Below are positions 1 through 6,147 of a DNA stretch of 8,624 nt, one piece after another (positions within the stretch are counted from its first letter, which is position 1; every line of letters starts with the position of its first letter). A program made the position numbers and the translations under genes. The stretch lies in NCBI GenBank assembly GCA_964367845.1, contig CAYIYW010000028.1, positions 1 through 8,624 on the forward strand, given 5' to 3'. This DNA comes from JAHFLV01 sp964367845. Its GTDB lineage: Bacteria > Patescibacteriota > Minisyncoccia > Phycocordibacterales > DATGWK01. The notes beneath the pieces are model-generated. The model was not told the DNA's origin and did not search any database. It saw only the letters and a program-made list of their open reading frames with translations.

Positions 1-126
1 TCACGAACAGCCCGCAATATGCTTTTCTCGGCAGAAAACGCAACTGCCTTGAAAAGCACATTGCGGGTTGTTCGTGGAAACAGTCAAAACTGCCTTGAAA
101 AACACATTGCGGGCTGTTCAAGGAAA
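1..126. repeat. Three-copy intergenic repeat (one inverted, two direct)
   Basis: A unit of about 34-39 bp, readable as CTGCC..GAAAA.CA.ATTGCGGG.TGTTC, occurs at 42-80 and 88-126 in direct orientation (period 46, 7-nt separator) and at 34-1 in inverted orientation. The copies differ by a few substitutions. Copy three also contains its own 7-bp inverted repeat, CCTTGAA (93-99) with TTCAAGG (117-123). No open frame of interest covers it. It lies downstream of the M14 gene pair, so it is an intergenic repeat of unknown role. The window edge may cut a larger array. It is not CRISPR-like, because the separator is far too short. Confidence 0.75.
2..76. other. Long stem-loop formed by two repeat copies
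   Basis: Positions 2-27 pair with 51-76: a 26-bp stem with one G-U type pair (10/68) and one A-C mismatch (19/59), and a loop of about 23 nt. The stem is made by the inverted and first direct copy of the repeat. Neither strand has a clear T tract directly after the stem, so a simple intrinsic terminator is not supported. It could still act as an RNA structure or processing site at the 3' end of the minus-strand operon. Confidence 0.6.
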
Positions 127-185
127 ATCGGCGAGTTCAACAAAAAAACGCGGTGTTTGGTAAAATCCCGACCATGTGGCGCCGC

Positions 186-1160
186 CTACCGTGACACCTC
201 TGTTCTGTGACCATAGTATGAAAAAAGCGCCTTGATGCCGGCAAGATTTCGCTCCCACTCTATCGTTTCGTGAGTTTGAAGCTCTACCGTAATCGCCGGA
301 ATGTTTATTGAGGCCAGCCAGTCCTCAGAAGCGCCGGTAATCTCGTAACTGACAAACGATTTGACAGCCGGATATTCTGACGCCTGCGAGTAGGCGTTCA
401 TTATATCAAGCGTCTCCGGAAGAATACCGTTATAACATTCCGACGCATACACGGCATTGGCTTGGCTGTGCCAAAAAATAAAGGCATCGGGATTATTTTT
501 TAAAACAAAATTTCGGAGCGCCATGGATTCCGGCTCGGAGAACGGCGCCGACCCGGCGCTTACTTTTTTTGATTGCCACATGCTTGCGGGTTGCCATTTG
601 CAGTCAAAGTTGCGATTGAGGTCAACGCCACGCGCATTGAACCGTCCGGTTGCCATGACTTCTTTGTTGGTTGTCGGGACATCTGTTGCAACAAAGCGAC
701 CTTCTTTGCCGGTCACTTTATACACACCGTCGGGATTAGCGGACGGAATTACGACAACAATCAGGTTGTCGGGGACAATGTCAGGATTTTCATTGAGATA
801 ATCCATGAATTGAAACGACAGGAGAACGCTATTCCACTCGTATCCGCCGTGTATGCCGCCGACGAACACAAGTTGCTTTTTTTCACCCGCACCCGCACCC
901 GCACCCGCGCCGACAACTACACCCTCACCCACGTCCGCGGGCTTGTCTTCACGCCCGTAATAGGTATACGCCTCAATCTCGCGCCCTTCCACCGACATGC
1001 CGATTACTTCGCGTTTCGGCCAGAGATTTATCGGTTTTTCAACCGTCGGTGGCAATTCTGACAGTTCTTTGTTTAGACCAACAAACACAAACACACCGAC
1101 ACCAAGTGCCGCAAGAATAAGAAGAATTGCGATGACCGGCTTCCTAAAGATAAACCCCAT
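186..1160 (-). CDS. Membrane-anchored M14-family metallocarboxypeptidase, catalytically intact copy
   Basis: The 324-aa protein has a short basic start and a hydrophobic segment at about 8-29, so it is probably exported and anchored outside the cytoplasmic membrane. The peptidase domain covers about 50-320. Family M14 hydrolases use a zinc held by H-x-x-E and a later His to remove C-terminal residues from peptides. Visible here are HGGYE (H104, E108), the NPDG loop at 142-145, the substrate-binding FNARGVDLNRNF stretch (R177, N182, R183), the third zinc ligand in WHS (H231), and the catalytic Glu in ITVEL (E293). The gene starts 11 nt after the stop of the second M14 gene, so the two are probably co-transcribed. 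A Gly-Ala run at 84-92 separates the stalk from the domain. The substrate is unknown; cell-wall peptide or surface-protein trimming is an inference. Confidence 0.88.
   Translation of the reverse strand: MGFIFRKPVIAILLILAALGVGVFVFVGLNKELSELPPTVEKPINLWPKREVIGMSVEGREIEAYTYYGREDKPADVGEGVVVGAGAGAGAGEKKQLVFVGGIHGGYEWNSVLLSFQFMDYLNENPDIVPDNLIVVVIPSANPDGVYKVTGKEGRFVATDVPTTNKEVMATGRFNARGVDLNRNFDCKWQPASMWQSKKVSAGSAPFSEPESMALRNFVLKNNPDAFIFWHSQANAVYASECYNGILPETLDIMNAYSQASEYPAVKSFVSYEITGASEDWLASINIPAITVELQTHETIEWERNLAGIKALFSYYGHRTEVSR
884..907. repeat. Hexanucleotide tandem repeat (CACCCG x4) inside the M14 gene
   Basis: Four perfect copies of CACCCG on the plus strand encode the alternating Gly-Ala run at about residues 84-92 of the M14 protein. 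The unit is six bases, so gain or loss of copies changes linker length without a frameshift. Confidence 0.85.
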
Positions 1161-1171
1161 TCTTTGATTTT

Positions 1172-2137
1172 TTATTGGGACTGTTTGCCGTAGTGTTTAA
1201 GCAGGGCGTCAATGCCTTTCCGATTTTTAGTCCATTCGGTATCCTCATGGGTTGTAAGAAGAACACTGATTGCCGGAATGTTGTTTTTGGCGAACCAATT
1301 TACCATGTCGCCGGTTATTTCATAGAAATTAAATTCTTCATAGGCCTTATAACCGGAAGCGTTCGCATAAATATTCGTGATTGCGAGTGTTTCAGGCAAA
1401 ACCCCATTGTGACAGCTTGATGAGAATACCCCGCCGGCGGCGCTGTACCAAGTGACAACCGCATCTGGCTTGTTTGTTTCTACAAAATTTTTCAACGCCT
1501 GGCTTTCCGGCTCGGAGAATGCCGCGCTTCCGCCACTGACTTTTTTATTTTGCCAAGTGCCGATGGATTGCCAATCGCAATCAAAATTACGATTAAGGTC
1601 AACACCGCGCGCGTTAAAACGGCCGGATACTTTAACGGCTTGCGATGACGATACATCGGCTTGGGCGAAACGGCTTGCGGCGCTCGTGGTGCCGACAACT
1701 TTATTTAAGCCATCGGGATTCAATACCGGAATGACCGTCACCCGCACATTTTCGGGAATGACAGTCGGATTCCCTTTCAGGTAATCCATCAGCTCATAAG
1801 CGACAAGAGCGGTGTTCCACTCATATCCGCCGTGTATGCCACCGACAAACAGAAGATTTTTTGTCGCGCCTTCCGAACCTCCGTCATTTTCTTGACCGTA
1901 GTGATATGCGGTGATGTCGCGGCCCTCTATGGATTTGCCGATAACTGATTCGGCCTTATTGTCCTGGGGTTTGACGGGCGCTGTGTTTGCCGGCTTTCCG
2001 TCTGCCGGAGAATTCGTATCAACTATGACGTCCCGATTCTGGTTTTTATCCGCCTTATCAGAAGGGCTTTGAGTAATAAAATAAAGGCCGATACCGACAA
2101 AAGCGACGACGATAATTATGATGATGATTTTTTTCAT
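1172..2137 (-). CDS. M14-family carboxypeptidase paralogue lacking catalytic residues (probable pseudoenzyme)
   Basis: The 321-aa paralogue of the next gene downstream has an N-terminal hydrophobic anchor at about 3-22 and a polar Lys/Asp/Asn-rich stalk to about 65. The M14 domain follows and aligns almost without gaps to its neighbour from the HGGYE motif on. HGGYE (H102, E106), NPDG, and FNARGVDLNRNF (R177, N182, R183) are kept. At the third zinc-ligand column it reads WYS (Y231) where the neighbour has WHS, and at the catalytic-glutamate column SVLL (L293) where the neighbour has TVEL. Both are clean substitutions in an intact frame, so decay is not obvious. Inference: it lost peptidase activity but kept the fold, perhaps as a binding or regulatory partner of the active copy. 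It lies 47 nt downstream of trmD. Confidence 0.85.
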   Translation of the reverse strand: MKKIIIIIIVVAFVGIGLYFITQSPSDKADKNQNRDVIVDTNSPADGKPANTAPVKPQDNKAESVIGKSIEGRDITAYHYGQENDGGSEGATKNLLFVGGIHGGYEWNTALVAYELMDYLKGNPTVIPENVRVTVIPVLNPDGLNKVVGTTSAASRFAQADVSSSQAVKVSGRFNARGVDLNRNFDCDWQSIGTWQNKKVSGGSAAFSEPESQALKNFVETNKPDAVVTWYSAAGGVFSSSCHNGVLPETLAITNIYANASGYKAYEEFNFYEITGDMVNWFAKNNIPAISVLLTTHEDTEWTKNRKGIDALLKHYGKQSQ

Positions 2138-2149
2138 ATGTTTTATATT

Positions 2150-2178
2150 AGCATATTTTTAACACATTTTTTGCGCAA
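2150..2178 (-). promoter_or_regulatory. Possible promoter for the M14 gene pair
   Basis: On the minus strand TTGCGC (2178-2173), a 17-nt spacer and TATGCT (2155-2150) sit just upstream of the first M14 start codon. Each hexamer matches consensus at four of six positions. The predicted transcript would have a very short leader. The match is weak in AT-rich sequence, so read-through from trmD is an equal alternative. Confidence 0.3.
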
Positions 2179-2184
2179 ACAGGT

Positions 2185-2853
2185 TTAGCGTTTCGCCCTC
2201 CACTCCTCAATTTTTTTGTGGTCGCCGGAAAGCAAAATTTTTGGCACACGGAGAGTTTGACCCTTGTAAACAAAACTTTCGGGGCGGGTGTAAACATTTG
2301 GACTGGCAATCCGTGATTCCTCAATTGAGTCAAAATTTCCAAGCACTCCTTTCACCTGCCGAGCGAGGCAATCTATCATTATCATCGCCGGCAATTCCCC
2401 GCCGGTCAGGATAAACGGCCCGATAGAGACCTCTTCCATTTTGAAGACCTTTTTCACCCGGGCGTCAATACCTTCGTAGCGGCCGGAAACGATAATGATG
2501 TTTTTGCGTTTTTTGGCAACAGCGCGCGCATACTCGTTCGTAAATTGTTTACCGGACGGAGAAAGGAAAATAATTTGGGGCTTTGTTTTTGCGGATGAAT
2601 TTTTGCCGGAAGATTTTCCCGAATTTTTAATCGCCGATTCAATCGCCTTTATAACCGGCAAAGCTCTTATCACCATACCCGGACCGCCACCGTAGGGTTT
2701 GTCGTCCACTCGCTTTTTTGGGTCGCCTTCAAAATCCTTGGGGTCGTAAAATTTAATCTTTATTTTTTTGTCTTCAATGGCGCGCTTAACCACGGACTCG
2801 CCGAGGTAGGAGTCAAATGCGTTGGGAAATAATGTAACCACATAGAAATTCAT
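2185..2853 (-). CDS. trmD: tRNA (guanine-N1)-methyltransferase TrmD
   Basis: This 222-aa SPOUT-class enzyme transfers methyl from S-adenosylmethionine to N1 of G37 in tRNAs, preventing +1 frameshifting. The diagnostic blocks are MNFYVVTLFP at the N-terminus, DKPYGGGPGM at 51-60, SGRYEGIDARV at 123-133 and SIGPFILTGGELPAM at 143-157 (the knot and cofactor loop), then YTRPE and PKILLSGDHKKI in the C-terminal tRNA-binding part. The length is slightly short for the family. Two oddities stand out. A Lys/Ser/Asn-rich insertion lies at about 77-91. The usual GDY/GDF before the FxLTGGELPAM-type loop reads GPF. It lies 36 nt after khpA in what looks like the remains of the rpsP-trmD operon; rimM and rplS are absent here. 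Confidence 0.96.
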   Translation of the reverse strand: MNFYVVTLFPNAFDSYLGESVVKRAIEDKKIKIKFYDPKDFEGDPKKRVDDKPYGGGPGMVIRALPVIKAIESAIKNSGKSSGKNSSAKTKPQIIFLSPSGKQFTNEYARAVAKKRKNIIIVSGRYEGIDARVKKVFKMEEVSIGPFILTGGELPAMIMIDCLARQVKGVLGNFDSIEESRIASPNVYTRPESFVYKGQTLRVPKILLSGDHKKIEEWRAKR

Positions 2854-2889
2854 GCAGACACTATATACGGGATTCGGCTTTTTGTTTAA

Positions 2890-3201
2890 TTAAAGTTTCA
2901 AATCCGCCATCGCTTCGTCAACCGTTTTGGAGGCCTTTTGGGCTCTTTCGCCACCGGCCGGCTCGTTTATTTTCAGATTCACTCGGGCATTGTGTTTCAT
3001 TCCCACTACTCGCAAAAGAGTCCGGATGGCCTTGGCGGTATTGCCTTCTCGGCCAATAACCTTTCCCATGTCGGCCGGATTAACATCAAGGGTCAAAAGG
3101 ACTCCCATTTCATCTACTACTCTCGTAATTTTTACATCGTTTGGGTTATCAACCAACGCTCGGACAACAAATTCTAAAAACTGACTGTCATGTTCGTTCA
3201 T
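2890..3201 (-). CDS. khpA: KH-domain RNA-binding protein KhpA
   Basis: The 103-aa single KH-domain protein is of the KhpA/YlqC type, encoded between rpsP and trmD in many bacteria. The GxxG RNA-binding loop is seen in GKVIGREG (about 46-53), preceded by the VLLTLDVNPADM strand region and followed by the AIRTLLRVVG helix. Known KhpA proteins bind RNA, often with KhpB, and affect translation, division or sRNA biology. The C-terminal 25 residues (Ala/Lys/Glu-rich) extend beyond the minimal domain. Transcription probably continues from rpsP across a 136-nt intergenic stretch and on into trmD. Confidence 0.93.
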   Translation of the reverse strand: MNEHDSQFLEFVVRALVDNPNDVKITRVVDEMGVLLTLDVNPADMGKVIGREGNTAKAIRTLLRVVGMKHNARVNLKINEPAGGERAQKASKTVDEAMADLKL

Positions 3202-3294
3202 ATATTAAGTTTATCTGTCTATCTATTAAGTACTGCCTGAATTCAGAATAATGGAAAAACCGACAAGCCGCAATAGCGGAATTCACAGTTTGAC

Positions 3295-3312
3295 GCGGAA
3301 CTCGCGGAACTC
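3295..3312. repeat. Short tandem repeat, GCGGAACTC x2
   Basis: Two perfect head-to-tail copies of a 9-mer lie in the rpsP-khpA intergenic stretch (3202-3337). No gene is seen in that stretch. Confidence 0.6.
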
Positions 3313-3337
3313 ATCGCGTTTGTGCGGCTCTTTGCGA

Positions 3338-3751
3338 CTATGCGACCGGAATTGATTCGGCTTTGTTTTTCGCGAGAACTTCGGTTGCGATTGTGTCAGC
3401 GGTTTTTTCGGCGGTTGGACTTGCGCTTACATCCTTGCCCGCCTCCACTTTCGCAACGACTTCTTCTTTCTTAATCGGCCGTTTTTTCGGCAGAACATTG
3501 ATTTTTTTACCCTCAATCAACTTTTTGCTGACAAGCAGGTTGTGAATCGTGCCGGACGGTTTCGCGCCTTGTGCCATCCAATATTTCACTCGGTCAAATT
3601 TGATTTCGGCTTTATCGCCCCGACGGGAATCGTAATTACCCAAAACCTCAAGCGATTTACCGCTCTTCGCGGCGTTTTTTGAATCAGTCAAAACAATCCG
3701 AAAAGTCGGCTCGTTCTTTCGGCCAGTTCTTTGTAATCTAATCGCGAGCAT
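3338..3751 (-). CDS. rpsP: 30S ribosomal protein S16
   Basis: The 137-aa protein starts MLAIRLQRTGRKNEPTF, the characteristic S16 N-terminus, followed by FRIVLTDSKNAAKSG, LEVLGNYD and the IKFDRVKYWMAQGAKPS block. S16 binds 16S rRNA early in 30S assembly. The core domain ends near residue 85. The remaining roughly 50 residues are a Lys/Ala/Glu-rich low-complexity tail, longer than in typical S16. A longer reading frame extends upstream, but the ATG at 3751 is chosen because homology begins there and a strong promoter occupies the upstream part. No Shine-Dalgarno sequence is visible, consistent with a leaderless transcript. It is the first gene of the rpsP-khpA-trmD block. Confidence 0.95.
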   Translation of the reverse strand: MLAIRLQRTGRKNEPTFRIVLTDSKNAAKSGKSLEVLGNYDSRRGDKAEIKFDRVKYWMAQGAKPSGTIHNLLVSKKLIEGKKINVLPKKRPIKKEEVVAKVEAGKDVSASPTAEKTADTIATEVLAKNKAESIPVA

Positions 3752-3758
3752 AGCGGCT

Positions 3759-3787
3759 ATTGTATCAGGGCGTTGGGAGCGCGTCAA
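3759..3787 (-). promoter_or_regulatory. Sigma70-type promoter of rpsP, predicted leaderless
   Basis: On the minus strand TTGACG (3787-3782), a 17-nt spacer (3781-3765) and TACAAT (3764-3759) form a near-consensus promoter: five of six matches in each hexamer at ideal spacing. Only seven bases separate the -10 box from the rpsP ATG, so transcription should begin at or next to the start codon. This explains the missing ribosome binding site. It lies in the 85-nt gap after the DUF2283 gene. Confidence 0.75.
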
Positions 3788-3836
3788 TTCACAACCAAGT
3801 CCAAAAAAGATTGACGAGAAACTTTGCGTTTGCTCT

Positions 3837-4070
3837 TTACACTCCAACAGGCGCGCTTGAAATCACTTCAATCGGCACACCGTTTCTAATATTTTTTTCA
3901 AGTTCCTTTCCTTGTTGTGAAGAAGTGTAAAGCAATTCGATTCCTATAATTTCACCATTTTTGTCAACGTCCAAGTTGACGTGCTTATTGACACAAATAG
4001 TTTTAGCCACCTTACTTTTCCTAAGATAGAAATAAATGGCATCTGCAACTTTGTCATAAGTAATCTTCAT
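3837..4070 (-). CDS. DUF2283 family small protein
   Basis: The 77-aa protein opens MKITYDKVADAIYFYL, followed by a KVAKTICV strand, VNLDVDKNGEIIGIELL and a short tail. This matches the DUF2283 pattern (YD..ADA.Y.YL ... D.DG.I.GIE). The family has no established biochemical function; members are often beside small DUF4258-type genes, which has led to proposals of toxin-antitoxin-like pairs. Here its ATG overlaps the stop of exactly such an upstream frame by four bases (ATGA), suggesting translational coupling. The tail after the core is slightly longer than the minimal domain. Confidence 0.85.
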   Translation of the reverse strand: MKITYDKVADAIYFYLRKSKVAKTICVNKHVNLDVDKNGEIIGIELLYTSSQQGKELEKNIRNGVPIEVISSAPVGV

Positions 4071-4212
4071 AGATTTTTATAATAAACGGTAATGAGTATG
4101 TATTCCTGTTGTTTATTTTTAAATGGATTTTTACAGTATACCACTTCCACAATTTCACTATCAATTTTCTTTGTTGCCTTGGTCTTACCATCGGGCATAT
4201 TTTCTCTGTAAT
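4067..4212 (-). CDS. DUF4258-like protein, C-terminal part (5' end in assembly gap)
   Basis: A minus-strand frame enters from the N gap and ends with TGA at 4069-4067, overlapping the DUF2283 start. The readable 47 residues include the PDGKTKATKKID stretch, EIVEVVYCK and a final EYILITVYYKNL. This resembles the C-terminal strands of DUF4258 proteins (PDGR-K-TK..., EVVY, IITVYY). The N-terminal half, expected at about 40 residues, is lost in the gap. DUF4258 proteins are small, uncharacterised and often paired with DUF2283; a toxin role is only a proposal. The assignment rests on pattern recognition, and the overlap with DUF2283 is the strongest independent support. Confidence 0.65.
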
Positions 4213-4312
4213 NNNNNNNNNNNNNNNNNNNNNNNNNNNNNNNNNNNNNNNNNNNNNNNNNNNNNNNNNNNNNNNNNNNNNNNNNNNNNNNNNNNNNNNN
4301 NNNNNNNNNNNN
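4213..4312. other. Assembly gap of exactly 100 N
   Basis: The run is exactly 100 N, the usual placeholder for a gap of unknown size. Two divergent genes run into it from either side: the DUF4258-like gene on the left and RNase R on the right. Their missing N-termini plus an intergenic promoter region need clearly more than 100 bases, so the real gap is probably larger, or the join is wrong. Confidence 0.95.
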
Positions 4313-4314
4313 GC

Positions 4315-6147
4315 GCGCCGAGCGGAAAAGAAAAAGGACGGGAAGAAAGACAAAAGGGCGAGGTCGTCCGAGTGATTTCGCGCGCGCGCGACAATTTTGT
4401 CGGCGTCGTGGAAATAAACGCCGGTGTTTTTGTCGTGCCGGATGACCGTCGGATGTATCGCGATATTTTGATTCCAGCCAGTGAATCCATGGGCTCCAAA
4501 GCCGGCGACAAAGTTCATGTAAAGCTCTTTGCGTGGACCGACCCGAAAAAAAATCCCGAGGGCAAAATCATCAAAATCATCGGCCGGAAAGGCGACCACA
4601 ATACCGAAATGGAAGCGATTGTGATTGAGAGCGGTTTTGAGAGCAGTTTTTCTAAAGAAGTTCTGGCCGAGGCCGAGGAAGTGGCAAATCGCGAACGAGC
4701 CAGAATGAGCGAGGAAACGAACGAAAAAATCTCTTCGCGAACCGACCTGCGCGGCATCACCACCTTCACTATTGACCCCTTTGACGCCAAGGACTTTGAC
4801 GACGCTATTTCGGTGAAAAAAATTAAGGGAGATAAAGAAAACAAAACCGGCGATAACACCGGTGGGAGAGAAAACTTGTACGAAATCGGCGTGCACATCG
4901 CCGACGTTTCCCATTACGTTCGCCCGGGCGGCGCCCTTGACGCCGAAGCCAGAAAGCGCGGCCTCTCGGTTTACCTTGTTGACCGAACAATTTCGATGCT
5001 TCCGGAAGTTCTTTCAAACGACCTTTGCAGTTTGAACGAAAAAGTGGACCGATTGGCTTTCAGCGCGATTTTCACCATGAAGGAAAATGGCGAAATCCTG
5101 AAACGCTGGTTTGGCAAGTCAACAATAAATTCCGACAAGCGTTTTACCTACGAAAACGCTCAAGAGGTGATGGACAAAAAATCCGGACCGTTTCTTGAGG
5201 AACTTTTAATCCTGAACAAAATCGCCCATGCCCTGCGTAAGGTAAAATTCGCCGCCGGGGCGATAGATTTTGAAACAACCGAAGTCAAATTCAAACTTGA
5301 CGATAAGGGCAAGCCGATTTCGGTTTACAAAAAAGAACGGCTGGACACCCACAAATTGGTTGAGGATTTCATGCTTTTGGCGAATCGTGAGGTGGCGGAA
5401 TTTATTTCCAAAGCCCACAAGGAGAAACGCGGGGCGGGAATTTACAGAATTCACGACTTGCCTGACCCCCAGAAAATCACGGATTTATCGTTGTTCCTGA
5501 AAGCCCTCGGCTTTGACCTAAAAAACACCGACGGCAAAACAACATCCAGAGACATCAACGATATCCTTAGGCAGGCCGAGAACTCTCCTCAATCCGAGCT
5601 CATCAAAACCGCGACTATCCGCTCAATGTCCAAGGCGATTTACTCCACAAAAAACATCGGCCACTTCGGTTTGGCTTTCCGTTTTTACACCCACTTCACC
5701 TCCCCGATTCGCCGTTACCCCGACCTCATCGTCCACCGAATTCTTGAGCAAGAATTAAAAGGCGCGCCGATGGATGCCGACGAATTTGCCCGACTTGAAC
5801 GAATCGCGGTGGAGTCATCCACCCGCGAAATTTCGGCCGCCGAAGCCGAGCGGGCGTCCATTAAATATAAACAAGTTGAGTACATGGGGGCGCGAATCGG
5901 TCAGGTTTTTGACGGCAAAATTTCCGGCGTCGCGGAATTCGGCATTTTTGTGGAAGAAACTGAAACCGGCTGTGAGGGCATGGTTCGGCTCCGCGATTTG
6001 GGAAATGATTTCTATGTTTTGGATAAAAAAAGTTACGCCATTGTCGGCGAAAAAACCGGCAAACGATACTCGCTCGGCGATAAAGTGAAATTCAAGGTTG
6101 TTGGAGCGGATTTGGAGAGACGAGCGCTGGATTATGTGTTTGTATGA
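4315..6147 (+). CDS. rnr: Ribonuclease R (RNB-family exoribonuclease), N-terminus missing
   Basis: This 3'-5' processive exoribonuclease degrades structured RNA and assists RNA quality control. The readable 610 residues cover a cold-shock/OB-like domain (about 15-90), the RNB catalytic domain and a C-terminal S1 domain (about 530-605, GQVFDGKISGVAEFGIFV). Catalytic Mg-binding aspartates lie in TIDPFDAKDFDDAIS (D154, D160, D162, D163, counted from the first residue after the gap). Other family blocks are YEIGVHIADVSHYV, RTISMLPEVLSNDLCSLN and FTSPIRRYPDLIVHR. A polar insertion, KKIKGDKENKTGDNTGGREN, follows the catalytic block. No Lys-rich tail is present after S1. The start, any first cold-shock domain and the promoter are in the gap. 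The 3' end overlaps the DGR reverse transcriptase on the other strand by 56 nt. Confidence 0.95.
   Translation, partial: APSGKEKGREERQKGEVVRVISRARDNFVGVVEINAGVFVVPDDRRMYRDILIPASESMGSKAGDKVHVKLFAWTDPKKNPEGKIIKIIGRKGDHNTEMEAIVIESGFESSFSKEVLAEAEEVANRERARMSEETNEKISSRTDLRGITTFTIDPFDAKDFDDAISVKKIKGDKENKTGDNTGGRENLYEIGVHIADVSHYVRPGGALDAEARKRGLSVYLVDRTISMLPEVLSNDLCSLNEKVDRLAFSAIFTMKENGEILKRWFGKSTINSDKRFTYENAQEVMDKKSGPFLEELLILNKIAHALRKVKFAAGAIDFETTEVKFKLDDKGKPISVYKKERLDTHKLVEDFMLLANREVAEFISKAHKEKRGAGIYRIHDLPDPQKITDLSLFLKALGFDLKNTDGKTTSRDINDILRQAENSPQSELIKTATIRSMSKAIYSTKNIGHFGLAFRFYTHFTSPIRRYPDLIVHRILEQELKGAPMDADEFARLERIAVESSTREISAAEAERASIKYKQVEYMGARIGQVFDGKISGVAEFGIFVEETETGCEGMVRLRDLGNDFYVLDKKSYAIVGEKTGKRYSLGDKVKFKVVGADLERRALDYVFV

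Noticed and set aside
1..126. CRISPR array at the window start
   Set aside because: Copies are separated by only 7 nt, one is inverted, and no cas gene is present.
573..1061. Plus-strand 162-codon frame opposite the first M14 gene
   Set aside because: It is a shadow of a gene with all M14 motifs on the minus strand.
3254..3279. Possible terminator after rpsP (CCGC-TATT-GCGG then T run, minus strand)
   Set aside because: The stem is only 4 bp and about 9 nt separate it from the T tract, so it does not have intrinsic terminator geometry.
4051..4083. TTGTCA and TATAAT on the plus strand as an RNase R promoter
   Set aside because: The spacer is 21 nt, too long, and the boxes lie within or beside the minus-strand gene pair, with the DUF4258-like gene between them and RNase R.
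4054..4914. Long minus-strand frame through the gap, opposite RNase R
   Set aside because: It is an artefact of N bases being read as open, and the right part is antisense to a clear RNase R. The correct minus-strand frame left of the gap is the DUF4258-like one.
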